Of a DNA stretch of 64,000 nucleotides, positions 22,983 through 36,222 are shown in pieces. The notes under the pieces were generated by a model. That model was not told where the DNA came from, searched no databases, and saw nothing but the letters and a program-made list of their open reading frames with translations. A program made the position numbers and the translations under genes. Every line of letters starts with the position of its first letter. Positions within the stretch are counted from its first letter, which is position 1. Origin of the DNA: Hygrophila difformis (Eukaryota; Streptophyta; Magnoliopsida; Lamiales; Acanthaceae); assembly GCA_030278955.1 (NCBI GenBank), contig JAOANR010000014.1, positions 574,965-638,964 of the forward strand, in the 5' to 3' direction.

Positions 22983-23607
22983 CATTTTCAGACAACACTA
23001 TTATAATTCAGGGTGCACACTACATATACATGTACAATAAGTTTGTTTGCAAACACTGCATTTCCTCTGTTGTGTTCTTATTCATGTGTGTATTTGATAC
23101 TAGATAGTTTCGCTATGTGTGTGGATTGGATACTTGATAGTGGCGTGATGATGCCGAAAATATCAAACTGTATAGCACCAAGAAAAATAAAATCAAATAA
23201 AATAAAAAAATTACAATATCCCCACAAAATAAGGGGTACACCAACTCCAATGTAAAACTTCTAACAGAATGTCTACATGGGGTGATATTTTTTGAAGTGT
23301 GGAAAAACTAAATTTGGACCTATAGTTTTCCCTTATTGGGTACCGACACCAGAAAATACCACATACTCATGAGAGAACAATCCTGCTACAAAAGAAGAGG
23401 GGTCTTTAGCATTTTCTTCAGGCAAGAACATAAAGAACGACCATCGATAATATCATACTACCATAGTATACTGTAATCTGTATACATGCATATACAAAGT
23501 TTCCTGACAACCTAAAGGTGCAAATTATGAAGTACACAGCAAGTGGCGATTGATACAAAGCAATGAAGGCATACAGTCAGAATCACCCAAATGACATCGA
23601 CATTCAA
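22983..23607. other. Convergent intergenic region
   Basis: AT-rich DNA between the 3' ends of the MOSC and HAD genes, likely holding both polyadenylation regions. No other feature is seen. Confidence 0.6.
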
Positions 23608-26339
23608 TCACAACCCTCTAAACTTTCTGCGAATTCTAGAAATGCTCAAATCCGCACCGCCGAACCCATCCATTACAGCTATGGCAGAACTAAATTCTGC
23701 TCTCGATGTTGAACTTGAGGCCAGCAATAGCATCATTACCAAAGAATAAAGGCAAAGTAATAATTAGCATGCTAGCCAATTCTTTAGTCTTAAAAGTAAA
23801 TAAAAGACGGCAATGTGCAATCTATATTCACATAAACATGTAACCAATTTACTCATTTCATTGGCTTTCTATATCACACATTAAGCCAAATTCATCGAGA
23901 TACAGAATAATTCCATATTCAAAAGCAGGTTTAGATGGCAAACAGTTTCTCCTATGGCAAAAGTCCTGATAGAAATGGATTGACAACTGAACAGACTCCA
24001 GCCAGTTATATCTTAGACATTTCTTATTTACCGTTTCTCTTCAAAATTTAATTAATCAATAGATTTAATTTTTTTCTAATAAAAATAATAATTCAATTAA
24101 TTTAAAAGAGGAAATGTTTTACTATATTTCTAAAAAGTAATTTTCAAAATAATACTCTCCTGTTGACTTGCACAACTTTCCTATTTTTGTTGTTCCACTC
24201 CACTTGAAAATTTCCATTAATGCTAATTATTACTACAAATTTTAAACCCACTACAATCAATAAATTCAAACTTATTTAAAATAAATCTGAATTCAGAATT
24301 ATTACACATCAATAAATGAATTATTTAAAATTTCAAGCTCTACCTACTCATTAAATATCAATGGACACACATCATATCACGTAAATCAATTAAAACTATA
24401 CCCAGTATATGAAAACAATAATATAATACAACTCATAATCCATTCGAAGCCAAATATTCAACTCATAATATAGTCTTGTTTGCACCTCTAAAATAACCAT
24501 TATTTAGTACCATATATTTAGGCTAAATGGGGTTTACTTCAGGATAGTCTTTGTGATTAAAAATGAAATCAGACGTTCAGTTAAAACGATCTTATATTTA
24601 CAGTGGGCACCTTGAGCATAAAATTTCGTATTCACATGTTTGGCTTTATAAATGATATGACATTAATGGCATGGCTTTTTCAAGGAGTGATTTACTATTT
24701 AGACCCACTTACATGTTTTTGAAAAAGAATTACTTGTAATTTTCAAAGTACCGGCCTTTATGTTTAATACAATAATACCCCCTCTGCAATTCAAAAATTC
24801 TAATATTTAAGGATTTCACGCAATCAATGCACATTTTTAACGAGTAATATTTCAAATTGTATAAAGCAAAAAATTATAATAATTAAATATTATAAAACTA
24901 TGTGATTAGACGAATCTAACAATAACTCAATTGACTATGATTTGTCTTATGTAACTGTGTTAAAATGTCGAATCAAAATTACTCAATGTTAGAATTATAA
25001 AAATACGGAGGAATATATATTTATTTAAATATTTTACTTTTATACATATTAATAAAATCAAAATAATTTAAATAAACTAAATTAATAATTATTTTGCTAA
25101 AAGTGAATAATTACTCCCACCGTCCCATCTATTGTATCCTATTTGAGTTTTTGAAACTGTTCATTATTAACATTGACTCAATTTTATTGTAAGTATATAT
25201 TTGGGAAAAAATAGTTGAATTAGGTCTTGTTAGAATCGTATAATCATGTAGTTTTAGAATATATATTTTTTCAAAAAAAAATTATTGTACATATTTTGAG
25301 ATATTAATGATTGATAAAATATATTGAATTGTGTGCAGAAGGCACATGACAAGTTAGATAGTACGGAGCCATCATACAATGAATTATATAAAAATCATTT
25401 TCTATTTTCTCAAACACATATGTTATTACAATTTTTAATTAAAATTATTAAGATTTTATTAGTATAAAGAACATTAAAATATTTAAATAAATATGGAAAA
25501 ATATATAATAAAATAATATTTTAAACTTTGGAAATTAAAGTTTAATGGTATAAATCAAATTTATGGTATAAATCTTCAATAAATATTGAATTTATGGTAT
25601 AAATCAAATTCAAAATTTAATTTAAAAAATGTATTCCATAAATGCAAGATGACTGGAATTTTGAAGAAGTGAAGTATTATCTTTTCTTTTCCTTTTTTTT
25701 TTTGTATCCATTGATATATTTTTAGGATATAATGACTTATTACACCTTAAAATAAAATGAAATCAGTTATATTAAAGTATTCCAAAAAGTTTTCAATATA
25801 GTATAAAGTTTTCAATATACCTATATGAAGTATTCAATATTCATTATATTTATTTTTATCAAAACCAGAGAAGAGGCGGTGGCTTACAAAGGAATAAAGG
25901 GGGGATAGGGAACCGGGAGGGGAGTTGAACTCCCACCACCATAAGGTTGAGAGTCAGATAGTTGACCACTCATCCCCCAATATTTATTATATAGATATCC
26001 AAAGGTAAGATATTTTACCTGCTCCTCAAAACTACACAAGGCATGCTAATGCGTTCCGCTGCAGCAACTCCAGTTTGGCTTCCAGCAACCAGAATGCAGT
26101 TGTGAATTGGTACACCTGCATATTCTGCTCCAGCCCTCAGTGTAGCCACAACATTTTGCAGGCTGTAGAAACCACAACATAGAGTCAAAACATCAAAACA
26201 CCTACTGCATACGTATGATGTTAAAGACTTTCAGCAATTAACAAAGAAAAAAGCATTCTCGGTACACTAATGTAATGTACCATGCAGCATACAACAGTTA
26301 CCACAGGTTGAGAATGTAAAAGAGAATAAAAGTGTGGGG

Positions 26340-26396
<57 letters not shown>

Positions 26397-29300
26397 CTCA
26401 CTGGAACTAGTGCCAAGTTCTACTTTCAGCTTCAGCATAGAGGCAATTTCCTCTGCAATTCTCTGTCTTTCAGCAGAAGCTGAATCCAAAGACATTAAAA
26501 TCTTCTTGAGCTTTCCAATAAATATGCAAATAGCAGAATATACAAAGATAGAAAGACATGCCCTCTAACCTGCTTTGCTCGCTTCCTTAGCTACTTGCTC
26601 ATCCAAACTGGAAGATGCTCCTTTACCAAATACAAGTTGCCCGTAAAAACTCTGTTTTACCTCTTCATCTCCAACAATCTTTATCTTAGACCTTCTATCA
26701 GTTCCAAGCTTTTCGACAATAGATCTTGTAATCAATAATGTTTTCCATCAGTAAACATAGGATTGTGAAAAGATTAGTTAATCAAAAAATTCACCACAGA
26801 AAACTATTCGGAGACGACTTATGACTCGGCTTGGGAAAAACTCGACTCAGTACTCAAAACATTTGAGTGGATTCAAGTATTCGAGTACTTAATCGAGTAT
26901 CGAGATCGAGCTTGTATGATACTCATCGAGTATCGAGTACCAAGTCGAGTACCTGACGCTTTTTTTCAATAATAATAATAATAATAATAATAATATCCCT
27001 TATGAACAGTAACCTACTCTTATGAACAGTAACCTATCAATTCTTTCTCACAAAAATCCCCTTATGAACAGTTAATCTACCTATTTCCTCAACATTCACT
27101 TTCTGCGCGCAAGCCAATACACATTTATAATGATCAATAACTCAAAATGTGTACAAAAAAAATTCTAAAACTTTTAATATTTTAAAACTACGTGATGAGA
27201 CGAATATAACGAGATCCCGCTTGACTGTGTTTTTTTATATAGATATTGTATAAGCATTAGTTAAAGTTTAATAAACAGTAGCAAAAGTCAATCCCTTTTC
27301 ACTATAAAAATGAAAGGAATTATTTTTTAAAAAAATACTGCACTTTCAAAATATAGAAGAACCAAATTCGAGCGAAATTCACAGATAATTTAATTTCATT
27401 AATTAATTGTTATAGATAAAGAATGCTACCAAATAAAGGATGTAATAAAAAATTTATGGGTTGAAATTATATTTATTATTTAAATATAATTTCAATATTT
27501 TTTATTATTCTTAACCAATACATTATTAATTGAAATTATAGTTAATTGTAAATTACTAATGAATAGCAAATATCTGAATTAGATAAGTTAACTAAATAAG
27601 TAAATTACAATACGATAATAAGTTGATGAAACTATAGTCATTTTAATTTGGCAATGGATTCATTTACAAGAGTATATCTTATATTTTTCTAATTTAATTT
27701 GGAAATGTCCACATTTTATGAAATTTCTAATATCTCAACGCTTTAGGTTGAATCAATATCAATAATCAATTATCGAGTACAATACGATTTCATGTACTTT
27801 CTTTGTCAATGTATCACACTAGAGTCGTGAGTAGAAAGGTCACTTTCATTTTTTTTTTTGTCCTTTCAACTATTGTTTGTAGTATAAGTAGTATAAGTAT
27901 TTTTTAAGTATTTTTTAAGATACTAAATTGTAATATATAAAAATATTTGTAATGACATATGTTGATCGATTTCTATGCAATGTATAGATATACTCATGTA
28001 ATGCTTAAAATTGTTTAAGGGGGTTGGGGAATGTAATCGACATAATAAAATTAAACAATTATTTGTTAAATTGGATAATTTTATTCATATTATCTATAAT
28101 TTCTGCCCATTGGGCGGGGGAAATACTAGTAGTAATAATAATAATATATTTTATGTTTTTAATACTCACTTATTAAAAAATCTAATTCTTTTCCCTTTTC
28201 CATTACAGTTCACCATTACCCCTACTCACCCACCTACTTTATTACATTACATTATTATAATAGTCCAAAAAGAAAACCGGACAACTAAAAAATAGAGGTA
28301 AGTATATTTTATAGTATATTTTATATCATGAGCCAACCTACAAATTCATTAAAATGTATAATTAATTTTTTCTAGTGTAAATTTCATTATGACATAAGTT
28401 AATATGAACTATTAAAATATTCTTTCTGTTTTCTAAAGAATGACCTACTTTTTTTCCGGTGTGAAGGGCACGCCAAAGCCATATTATTCAAAGTTTTGGT
28501 GTAAATGCTACATCCCTGTTTGATCAAGAATGACCTACTTTCATTTGGCACATTTTTAATAATGCTTCTTCCTCATCATACTTTCCATAACACTCCACTC
28601 TCTTTCTTATATTAGATTTCATATTCACCCTAACATATTCAGGGGGTGGGGGTGGGGTTGCATTCTTTCTTGGGGCTAAACATGACTCTAAAACTTCATT
28701 GTCAACCTCTTACATATCGTATCCTTGGGTTGAGTGTCTAGCTGGTTACAAACCTTGCAACCTTTTCTCCACTGGCACTGTATGTCATCAAGATAACCAC
28801 TGGCACCCCATCTACACAAGCATCATCAATGAACCTACAGAAAAAAGGGCAAATACCATAAGATGACCAAGATAAGATGAATATAGGTAAGACATGGCTA
28901 GCAACCAAACAAGCACACACAATAATGCTAAAAACTCTAGCGAATCTGAAATTTTTTTATTATTGTGACATAAAGGGAAGAAAAAATTAATAGAACAGTC
29001 CATTTACAAGTACCAAAACATGTTCGTGTTTGTTCTTTATAGATGACAAACATCTTCAAAAGCATTCAAACATAAAACAAATATGTCAGGAAAAAAAAAA
29101 AAAAAACACGTAATAATTATGTTGGGATGTGATTGGATCGACTTTTTAGTTACCAAATAAAATCATTCATAATAAGTAAGTTTGGACATATACACATTAC
29201 ATACTTTTAAATATAATATGTATCATATTCTTTTGATCTGAATATACAAAAAATACAACTAAGAGGTTGTTTGGTTGGAGCGATCTTACAATACCAGTAG

Positions 29301-32300
29301 AATGTTGAATTTAAGATTACTGGCAATATGAGATTACCGAGAATTTTACTTTTTGTCATTTTAACATTTCTGCGTTCGGTTGAGTTGGGAATCTTAGATT
29401 TTCAATTCAAACTAATTTACAACAATTTCCTTACTTTTAAAATAAAAAATATTATAAATATGGCGTTTTACTAAACAATAAAAACATTTAAACATAATTT
29501 TTTAGTTCCATACCACACAAAATCGGCCACGTGCAACCTACTCACCACAGGATGGCCAAAAAGCGCAAATTATCTCCTTTTAATGGCCTGTTTTATTTTT
29601 TTGTAATTAAAATAAATATTACTCCATCCGTTAATTTATGCCACACTTTCTTTTTGTGTCTCATTTTCATTATAGTAAATAATTAAATATCAATCACCAA
29701 ACCTACCTCAAGTCCTCCCAACCTATATTAATCACTGTGTGGGTTCGATTAAAATTTCAAACTAACGACAATTAATAAATTCCAACCCATGACCATACAC
29801 CACAAGTAAATAAATTAATTAAAAATTCAAATTTAATATAATCATATCACATAAATTTCTAGTTTACTCCTGTATTAAATACTAATATACCCTACATTAA
29901 ATACTATATATTTCCTACATTAAATACTAATATACCCTAAACCCTATACTTCCTCCGTCTCATTATTTTTGTTACGGACCCACCCAGTACGTATACCGAT
30001 ATACAGTTTTAACGGTTAATAACTTAAATTGTGTACATCAAAAAGTTATAAAAACTTGAGTCTCTAAAACTACATGATTAGACGAATCTAACAAGATCTC
30101 ACTTGACTATATTTTCTTCTACATAGTTATAATAAAAATTCGAATCAAAGTTAAATAGTGAATAGTGCCAAAAAACCATCCGTAACAAAAACACCGAGAC
30201 AGAGGTAGTTTTACCACATAAAATACTGTGCTCAAAATACACTTACATGAAATAATGTTCATTAAAATAAATAATAAAATAAAAATAAAAGAAATATATA
30301 TTATTAAAAAAATTAAATAATAACAAAATAATAAATAGAATTAATTTTTTTGTGAAACATTTACACTTATGTGTCGCAAAGATGTGTGAGAGCCCGAGTC
30401 ACACAAATTACAAAGGGGATAAAGGGGATGAATAGAGGGGCGGGTGGAAATCGAACCCCCAACATATTTAAATTGTATTAATAATAATAACATCAAGAAT
30501 TAAAGTATCTAACATAAAATAAAAATTAAATAAATTAAATTAAATTGTGACGGACAAAAAATATTGTGACGAAAAGGAAAGTGGGTCATAAATAAATAGT
30601 CGATGAAGTATTATTTATTTTTATTTTTTTAAATAGAAAATAAAATAAAAAACCAAAAATAGGCCACCAAAAAGTGACAATTTCTACTTTTAGGCCAGCA
30701 CGTGAGAGTGTGTGGCAAGTGGCGCACACACGGCTCGTTGTGGCGTTGACTTGGTCAATTTAGCCTTAAAACCCCAGCCCGAATTCCTCATGGTGGCTCA
30801 ATTCATAATTCAATCTTTCGTGGCCCAAAAGTGAATTACATGCCTATTGATGACCTAAAAAAAAATTTTAACTCTAAAATTTTTGAGCGATCCCTTTTAT
30901 AATTTTAAATGAACATACTTATAAAGATAAACCCTTTTATAATTTTTTACATATAAACTAATTTTATAATTGTATCAAAAGGTAATTTAATATAACATAC
31001 ATCCAAGATTACCCGGGTTTCGGATGAAAATCACATTCCCACCCAAAAGCCCCAACATTCCCATCGTGACGGTAATCTTAGATTACCAACTCAAACATCC
31101 CTCCAACCAAACGTGGGAATGCTAAATACCTTACCCAAGTTATCCAAGATTCCTACGGGTAATCTCACTCACATCCTGAACTAAACAACCCCTGAAATAG
31201 ATCTTGATTCTAAGATTATAAAATATTTATGTACAAAGTTAAATTTTATGAAACTGCTAAAATGGGGGAAAGGAAAAAAGGGTGTTAAGGAAAAATAGAA
31301 AGGGTATGGAAACTGTGAATTTTCATACCAAAAAAAAAAGCATAACAAAATGGGGGATAACAAAGGTGACGAGAAAACTTTCCGTGAGAAATTTATGTCA
31401 CAAAATTGAAATTGTGGCATTCGTTGGGAAAAAAATGCAGCGAGAATATTTGGCAAACATTATGTCATTATTCCCATTGTTGGAGAAAAGATCTTAGGCA
31501 AGGCTTATATTGGGCTGGATTTTCATCACTTACATATTAAATGGATGTTCGGATGGACATCTTAAAAATGTTCAAAGCTATTTAAAAATAAAATGTTCAT
31601 CAGTGTTTTGTAGTGTTTTGTACTCATTGTTTGGTGGTTTATTTGAAGATAAGATGTTTGAGACTTCTAAGGCTAAGCTATGTACAGATTTTGTAACTAA
31701 AACTCTTGCCTTGACAAAATAACTAAAGAGGACGTTATTATTTTTTTTCTGGAAAATCAAATACAATTTTGGTAAACATAACCAGCAAACAAGGCCTATA
31801 TATCTTCTGTTTTTCCTTCGGTAGAAATTATTGCTGGAAGATCTTAGATGCATGTTATGGGTATTATAAACTCACTTAAACCCTCTTTAATAGAGCAGAA
31901 CAGTACTTACTCTTCAGCACCAGGTCGCAGGGAAAATTTTTTTGACATTACAAGATCTTCCAAAGCATTCTTCTGCACACAGTTAACGAACGGTGAAGCT
32001 ACTTCTCAAAGAAAATATATATTAACACAACTCATCAGGAAAACAGAATCCAAATGTCATGTCCCATACAATAAGACTGAGCAGCATAGCATAAATTTAG
32101 TGGAATTATTATGCGAAATACATATGCAATCTTCCCAATAGCAGTCCATGGAAGGTATTCTCTAACACAATAAAATAAATGATTCAGAGTGTAGCAGGCC
32201 TGCATGAACTAAACTTACATGAAAATCATTACAACAAACTATAGAGCAGTTTAAAAGATACATAATAAAGACAGACATCCGACGTAACCATATAATTCCA

Positions 32301-34780
32301 AAGTACCAAGTAATTTCATATTAGCCACAGGCAACAAGACAGATATGAGTTTATAGAATTTAAAAAATAAAATTAAAGAAAGTAATAAAACTTTTTAAAA
32401 AAATAAGAAAACTTAAAAAAAAGCCTTTTGAATACACAGACTTACTTGAGACGCAAGAAAAATAAAATAAAAGCACAAATCATGAGCAGCATCTCCAATA
32501 GCCCTAGTTAATACCTTCTCACGAAGAACATTTTTAAGAAAAGTTCCCTTTTCGCTTGTCGCAACTGAAGTGGGCCAACCAATCTGCAATAGGAACAAAT
32601 CATATCAACACAACAAGGACATGAAATCCCGTGGTCCCAAGTGTAAAATCAATCAAACTTGGTTGCTCATAAGATAGGAAATAGAACTCACTCTGTTAAA
32701 ATATAAAATTAGCATTCTTTCTTCATCACCGGAACTCTTCCTGAGCGTCAAGTAGCAAACCATTATAAGATGAAAACAACAATAGCAGACAACAAAAACA
32801 GTAACAGGAATCAATCATTCAACTGTTGCCTTCTCTTCATTTGCTTCATCAATCAACCAGTACCATAGGCCATTTGTTAAAAATATAAGAAAATAATACT
32901 TCAAGATTTCATAGTAAAGGAGAAACAAAACACAATGATTCAAAACCTCCATGCTAATCACTGACTTTCGTAAATACTGTAAACATTTGGGGTCAGCCGT
33001 TATACAGTCAAGCAAAGTCAATGTAAGAGTCAATGAAATTTCATTTCTGCCCCTTTTAATGAACACATGACAAGGAAATGAGGAATCCATACTTGATCAG
33101 GGACCAAGGTCTCTTTATCTTATAGCGTTCAAATTTTCTCCATAATCCAAATAATGAACAGAATACAACAGGAAAAGAAAATCAAATAGACAGACTTATA
33201 AGTGCCATAAAACATCCATGAAACTAAATTCTTCAAATAGTAGCATACCTTACAAGGTCTAAATAAACTGGTTGTGACCAATTGGCACAGTCTAAACCAA
33301 GTTTTCTAAATGCTGAAATAGTCGAAAGAAGCATTGTGAGACTCCACGTGAAAGTATGCCAAGCAGGAACATTCAGGCAAGCAAAGAAAAAGCAACTACA
33401 ATTTGGTTTATGGTATACCTGAATTAAAAGCATGGCGGTTGCCCAAGCGAGAGACATCCATCAAAACCCTGAAATGAAAAACTCTGAGCACAATTTACTT
33501 AAAAAGAGGATTTAAAGTATCATCTATAAGAATTGTACTCTTCAAATGCAAATTTGCACCGTCATGTATGTCAGTTACCTACTGTTAACGGTTTATATTA
33601 AAATCGTTAGTAAATTAGAAATTTTTGTAAAAATGTGGAAAAAATCTTTTAAAAGAATGTCAAAGTTATTCCAAAAATGTTCGGTTTTTGGTAACCTAAC
33701 TTCCTCAAACTTATCAGTTTCGAGCCCAAAAAGCAATAACAAGAACTTATTTGTGAAACACCAGTCAATCAGAATTTTGGAATCTGTTTGCCAAACACAC
33801 TCTATATCTAGCAAATTTCATCATGCAAGACTTATTAATTCCTTTTATCATATATCCCACCACAATTGGATTCTGATTTATACTAAAGCAAGTTACATAA
33901 ATCATACATGTTCTCCTCATATTTAAAGTGAATGCCTAATACAATGCAATTCTATTTTGTACCCCCCCATACACACAACTCATCCCATTCCACAAAGAAA
34001 ATTGTTCTGAGGTCTTTAAAAATGGATTACACCAACATTACTGGGGTGAAGATTCGCCCATAGATAAGTTCATAATACCCAAAAAAAAAAAAAAAAAAAA
34101 AAAAAGAGAGAGAGAGAAAAGAAATCACTGAAATTCAAATTCGATGTCTAATACTTCCTTAACTGACACATACCTGCGTTTTAACTCAAATTGTATATTC
34201 TAAAACTTCCATACGAACAAAATCTTGACTATATTTCATTTTATATATCTATGCTAAAAAATTAGTAGTTACTATACATACGCACGCACGAGAATTGTTT
34301 TTAGACGCATTTAAAAAAACTGCCCATAGTGAATATGTCGATGGCCACACACATTACCAGGGTGAAGATACGCTGAGAAGTTGAAATGAATGGATAGAGC
34401 AAGAGCGGTATTTAACGAAACCTTAAGAATTCCTAATTAGTAGCCTTGCTAACAGAGACAAATAGATAGATGGACAGATACCCTTCAACTTCAAGGAGGA
34501 GGGCGAATTTATTGGGTGGGCTACTTTGAGCGTCATTTGTTGAGAAAGAACTCCGAGCAATGAAATGGAGGGAATGTAATTGCAAGCCCTTGTGGAAAGT
34601 TGTAGAGATATAGCTAGAGTTTATAGGAGAAACGAGTGGAGACTTGGTGGGGAAACGGTTGGCGTAGATACGAGGGAAGAATTTTGCAGTAGCGAAAGTA
34701 GTAGCAGTGGTGGTGACGGAGGCGGCGGCACCGTGGAGACGGATGGCGCATGAAATGGGACGTGACGCGGTAGTATCCAT
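23608..34780 (-). CDS. Plant HAD-like hydrolase with non-canonical catalytic motifs, 11 exons
   Basis: Exons (minus strand) are 34482-34780, 33419-33468, 33249-33312, 32692-32740, 32515-32583, 31911-31972, 28754-28834, 26570-26724, 26395-26479, 26019-26162 and 23608-23713. All are GT-AG and sum to 1,164 nt (387 aa). The first 80 residues are rich in Ser, Thr and Ala, like a plastid transit peptide. The rest reads as a plant haloacid dehalogenase-like protein (from FALLLEVEGVLMD to VMDGFGGADL at the end). In HAD enzymes motif I is DxD, with the first Asp as nucleophile. Here it is E97-V-E99, and the motif IV region reads VAGSQTGVAAAE (330-341), lacking the usual acidic pair. T215 may be motif II. 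The fold may be kept while phosphatase activity is altered or lost. Introns of 2-3 kb hold MITEs and SINE pieces. Confidence 0.9.
24779..25011. mobile_element. Stowaway-like MITE in the last HAD intron
   Basis: Ends resemble CCCTCTG and ACGGAGGA, with the family body (AACTATGTGATTAGACGAAT, then CAATTGACTATGAT) between. About 230 bp, non-coding. Boundaries are approximate. Confidence 0.6.
25113..25369. mobile_element. MITE with CTCCCACCGTCC terminus in the last HAD intron
   Basis: The left end TACTCCCACCGTCCCATCTA is matched by an inverted, diverged TAGATAGTACGGAGCC at the right. About 255 bp with no coding capacity. Confidence 0.55.
25866..25978 (-). mobile_element. tRNA-derived SINE in the last HAD intron
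   Basis: On the minus strand the 5' part reads like a tRNA: GGGGGATGAGTGGTCAACT (box A-like), then AGTTCAACTCCC (box B-like, 25920-25931). An unrelated CT-rich tail follows. It does not fold as a complete tRNA, so a SINE is preferred over a tRNA gene. Confidence 0.55.
26340..26393. repeat. 54-bp A homopolymer at a splice donor
   Basis: An uninterrupted run of 54 A on the plus strand. On the HAD coding strand it is a T-run beginning with the intron donor itself: exon 9 ends GAGAG at 26395 and the intron starts GTTTTT. Confidence 0.9.
27100..27350. mobile_element. MITE of the same family in a HAD intron
   Basis: Carries the family body (AATAACTCAAAATGTGTAC, then GATGAGACGAATATAACGAG and CTTGACTGTG). 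The termini are decayed, so limits are approximate. Confidence 0.5.
29949..30208. mobile_element. Stowaway-like MITE, 260 bp
   Basis: Left end CTTCCTCCGTCTCATTATTT with TTGTTACGG just inside; right end CCGTAACAAAAACACCGAGA leading to GAGGTAG. The ends are clear inverted repeats. TA precedes the left end; the right target base is changed. The body matches the other family copies. Confidence 0.8.
30370..30462 (-). mobile_element. 5'-truncated SINE fragment
   Basis: The minus strand carries a box B-like GGTTCGATTTCC (30446-30457) followed by a CCCCTTTATCC-type tail like that of the SINE at 25866-25978. The box A part is missing. Confidence 0.4.
34081..34117. repeat. Poly-A and GA microsatellite
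   Basis: A run of about 25 A followed by AGAGAGAGAGAG, in the first HAD intron. Confidence 0.9.
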
Positions 34781-35194
34781 GTGCGCTACTTTCTGTTTTT
34801 GTGGATTGTGGAGCGAGCGAAAAAACCGATGCGGGAGCAGGTGTGTTCACCAGACTAACTGAGACCGAATATTATAATTATTTTAATATTTATAATTGTA
34901 AATTTTGTTGAAATATTAAAAAATTAATGTATCAAAAATATAAAATATTGTATCTTATTTATAAAGAATAAAAATCTAAAATTTTTATATATTATTTATT
35001 TATTTTTATTTTATATAAATTATAAAATGAGTTAAATATATCAAAATTGATATATTATGTATTTCATAAAAATATAACAAAAGTAATCTCTATAATGAAA
35101 AAGTATAAAATTTGGTATATTTTAAAATTATATTTATTTATTTATACAAAAGATATTATTATTGTACTAGATAAATTTAAAAAAATCACTTAAG

Positions 35195-35228
35195 TAATGG
35201 GATGGTGACACTTGTCACCATCCCATTA
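35195..35228. repeat. Perfect 15-bp palindrome with a 4-base loop
   Basis: TAATGGGATGGTGAC, loop ACTT, then GTCACCATCCCATTA. It may be a foldback MITE core; GATGGGATGGTC recurs nearby at about 35359. Confidence 0.85.
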
Positions 35229-35999
35229 GTCCAATTGAAGAGACCACTTGGTCTCAAATTTGAGAAGTTCGACCATCATGAGAAACCACACCACCATTTT
35301 TTCTTATTTTTTTAAACATTAATGATGATGTGGTGGTTGGGTTGGGGTGGGAAGGTCATGGATGGGATGGTCTAAGTGGTTTGAGCTCCTAAAAATTTGA
35401 GCTCGGTTTTGAGGGAGCCGAGTATTTGACCGAGCTACTTCGAGCTGAGCGTTAATCGAGTTTTGATCAAATTGAGCCGAACTCGAGCAGTCTTATTTTC
35501 ATTTTCACATAATTTATAAAAAAAAAATTATATTTAATATATTGCATGTATTTAATTACGTATATATTATTTAATCTATATATTTAAATAATTTTAAAAT
35601 TTTATTTATAATTTAAAATTTATTCTATCATCCCAATAATTTTTTTTTCTTTAGTTTTTTTAACTTTTCCCTTAGCCCGTATGCGTCTTGGTCACCAAAA
35701 AAAAAATATGTCATTTTTAATCCAGACATACTTTAACTTATACTAATATTTTATGTAACTTCTTCATTTACTAATAAATAAATATATATATATATATATA
35801 AATATATCTACTAATAAATAAATACTTATTCATTTCATACCCCTTTAAAATGAGATGCATTAATTGCATAGGGTAGGCCTGTCAAAAATATAGTCATAAA
35901 CTCTATATTTATTTAGTTTATTTTAAAGTCTAAACAAATACAGTACTAGTACAATACATTTCAAATGACATGTATTGTACGGGACTTGTATTATAAGTT

Positions 36000-36172
36000 A
36001 ATAAAACACGAGCCTGTTTGCGAGCTTTTCGAGCCGAACTCAAAGGTGTTCGGCTTGGTTTGTAAATTATTCGAGTCGAACTCGAACTCGAGTCGAGCCT
36101 ATTCGAGTCGAATTTTGACCGAACCAAACTCAAACTGTTCGCGAACTGCCCTGGCTCATTAACACCCCTATG
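36000..36172. mobile_element. hAT-like terminal fragment
   Basis: Repeated TCGAGTCGAACTCG units lead to an end reading CTCATTAACACCCCTA, a form typical of plant hAT termini. The other end was not identified. Confidence 0.4.
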
Positions 36173-36222
36173 CGGGAGCGCTGGCACGCCACGCCCTTCC
36201 GCTGCATTTGTGTATTCAATCA

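Larger units (their letters stand above)
29270..31195. mobile_element. Possible PIF/Harbinger-like element, nested, in a HAD intron
   Basis: The left end AGAGGTTGTTTGGTTGGAGC and the inverted right end (minus strand AGGGGTTGTTTAGTTCAGG) are similar. Related subterminal GATTACC/GGTAATC segments lie inside both. The TTGTTTGGTT terminus is common in plant Tourist/Harbinger MITEs. It encloses a Stowaway-like MITE (29949-30208) and a SINE fragment. No transposase is seen. Boundaries and family are tentative. Confidence 0.4.
34781..36222. other. AT-rich intergenic DNA upstream of the HAD gene
   Basis: Contains the presumed HAD promoter (34781-35000), a palindrome at 35195-35228, TCGAGC-rich stretches near 35395-35490 and a hAT-like end at about 36000-36172. 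No gene is seen. Confidence 0.6.

Noticed and set aside
25866..25978. tRNA gene
   Set aside because: Box A- and box B-like motifs are present, but acceptor and anticodon stems do not pair and an unrelated tail follows. SINE is the better reading.
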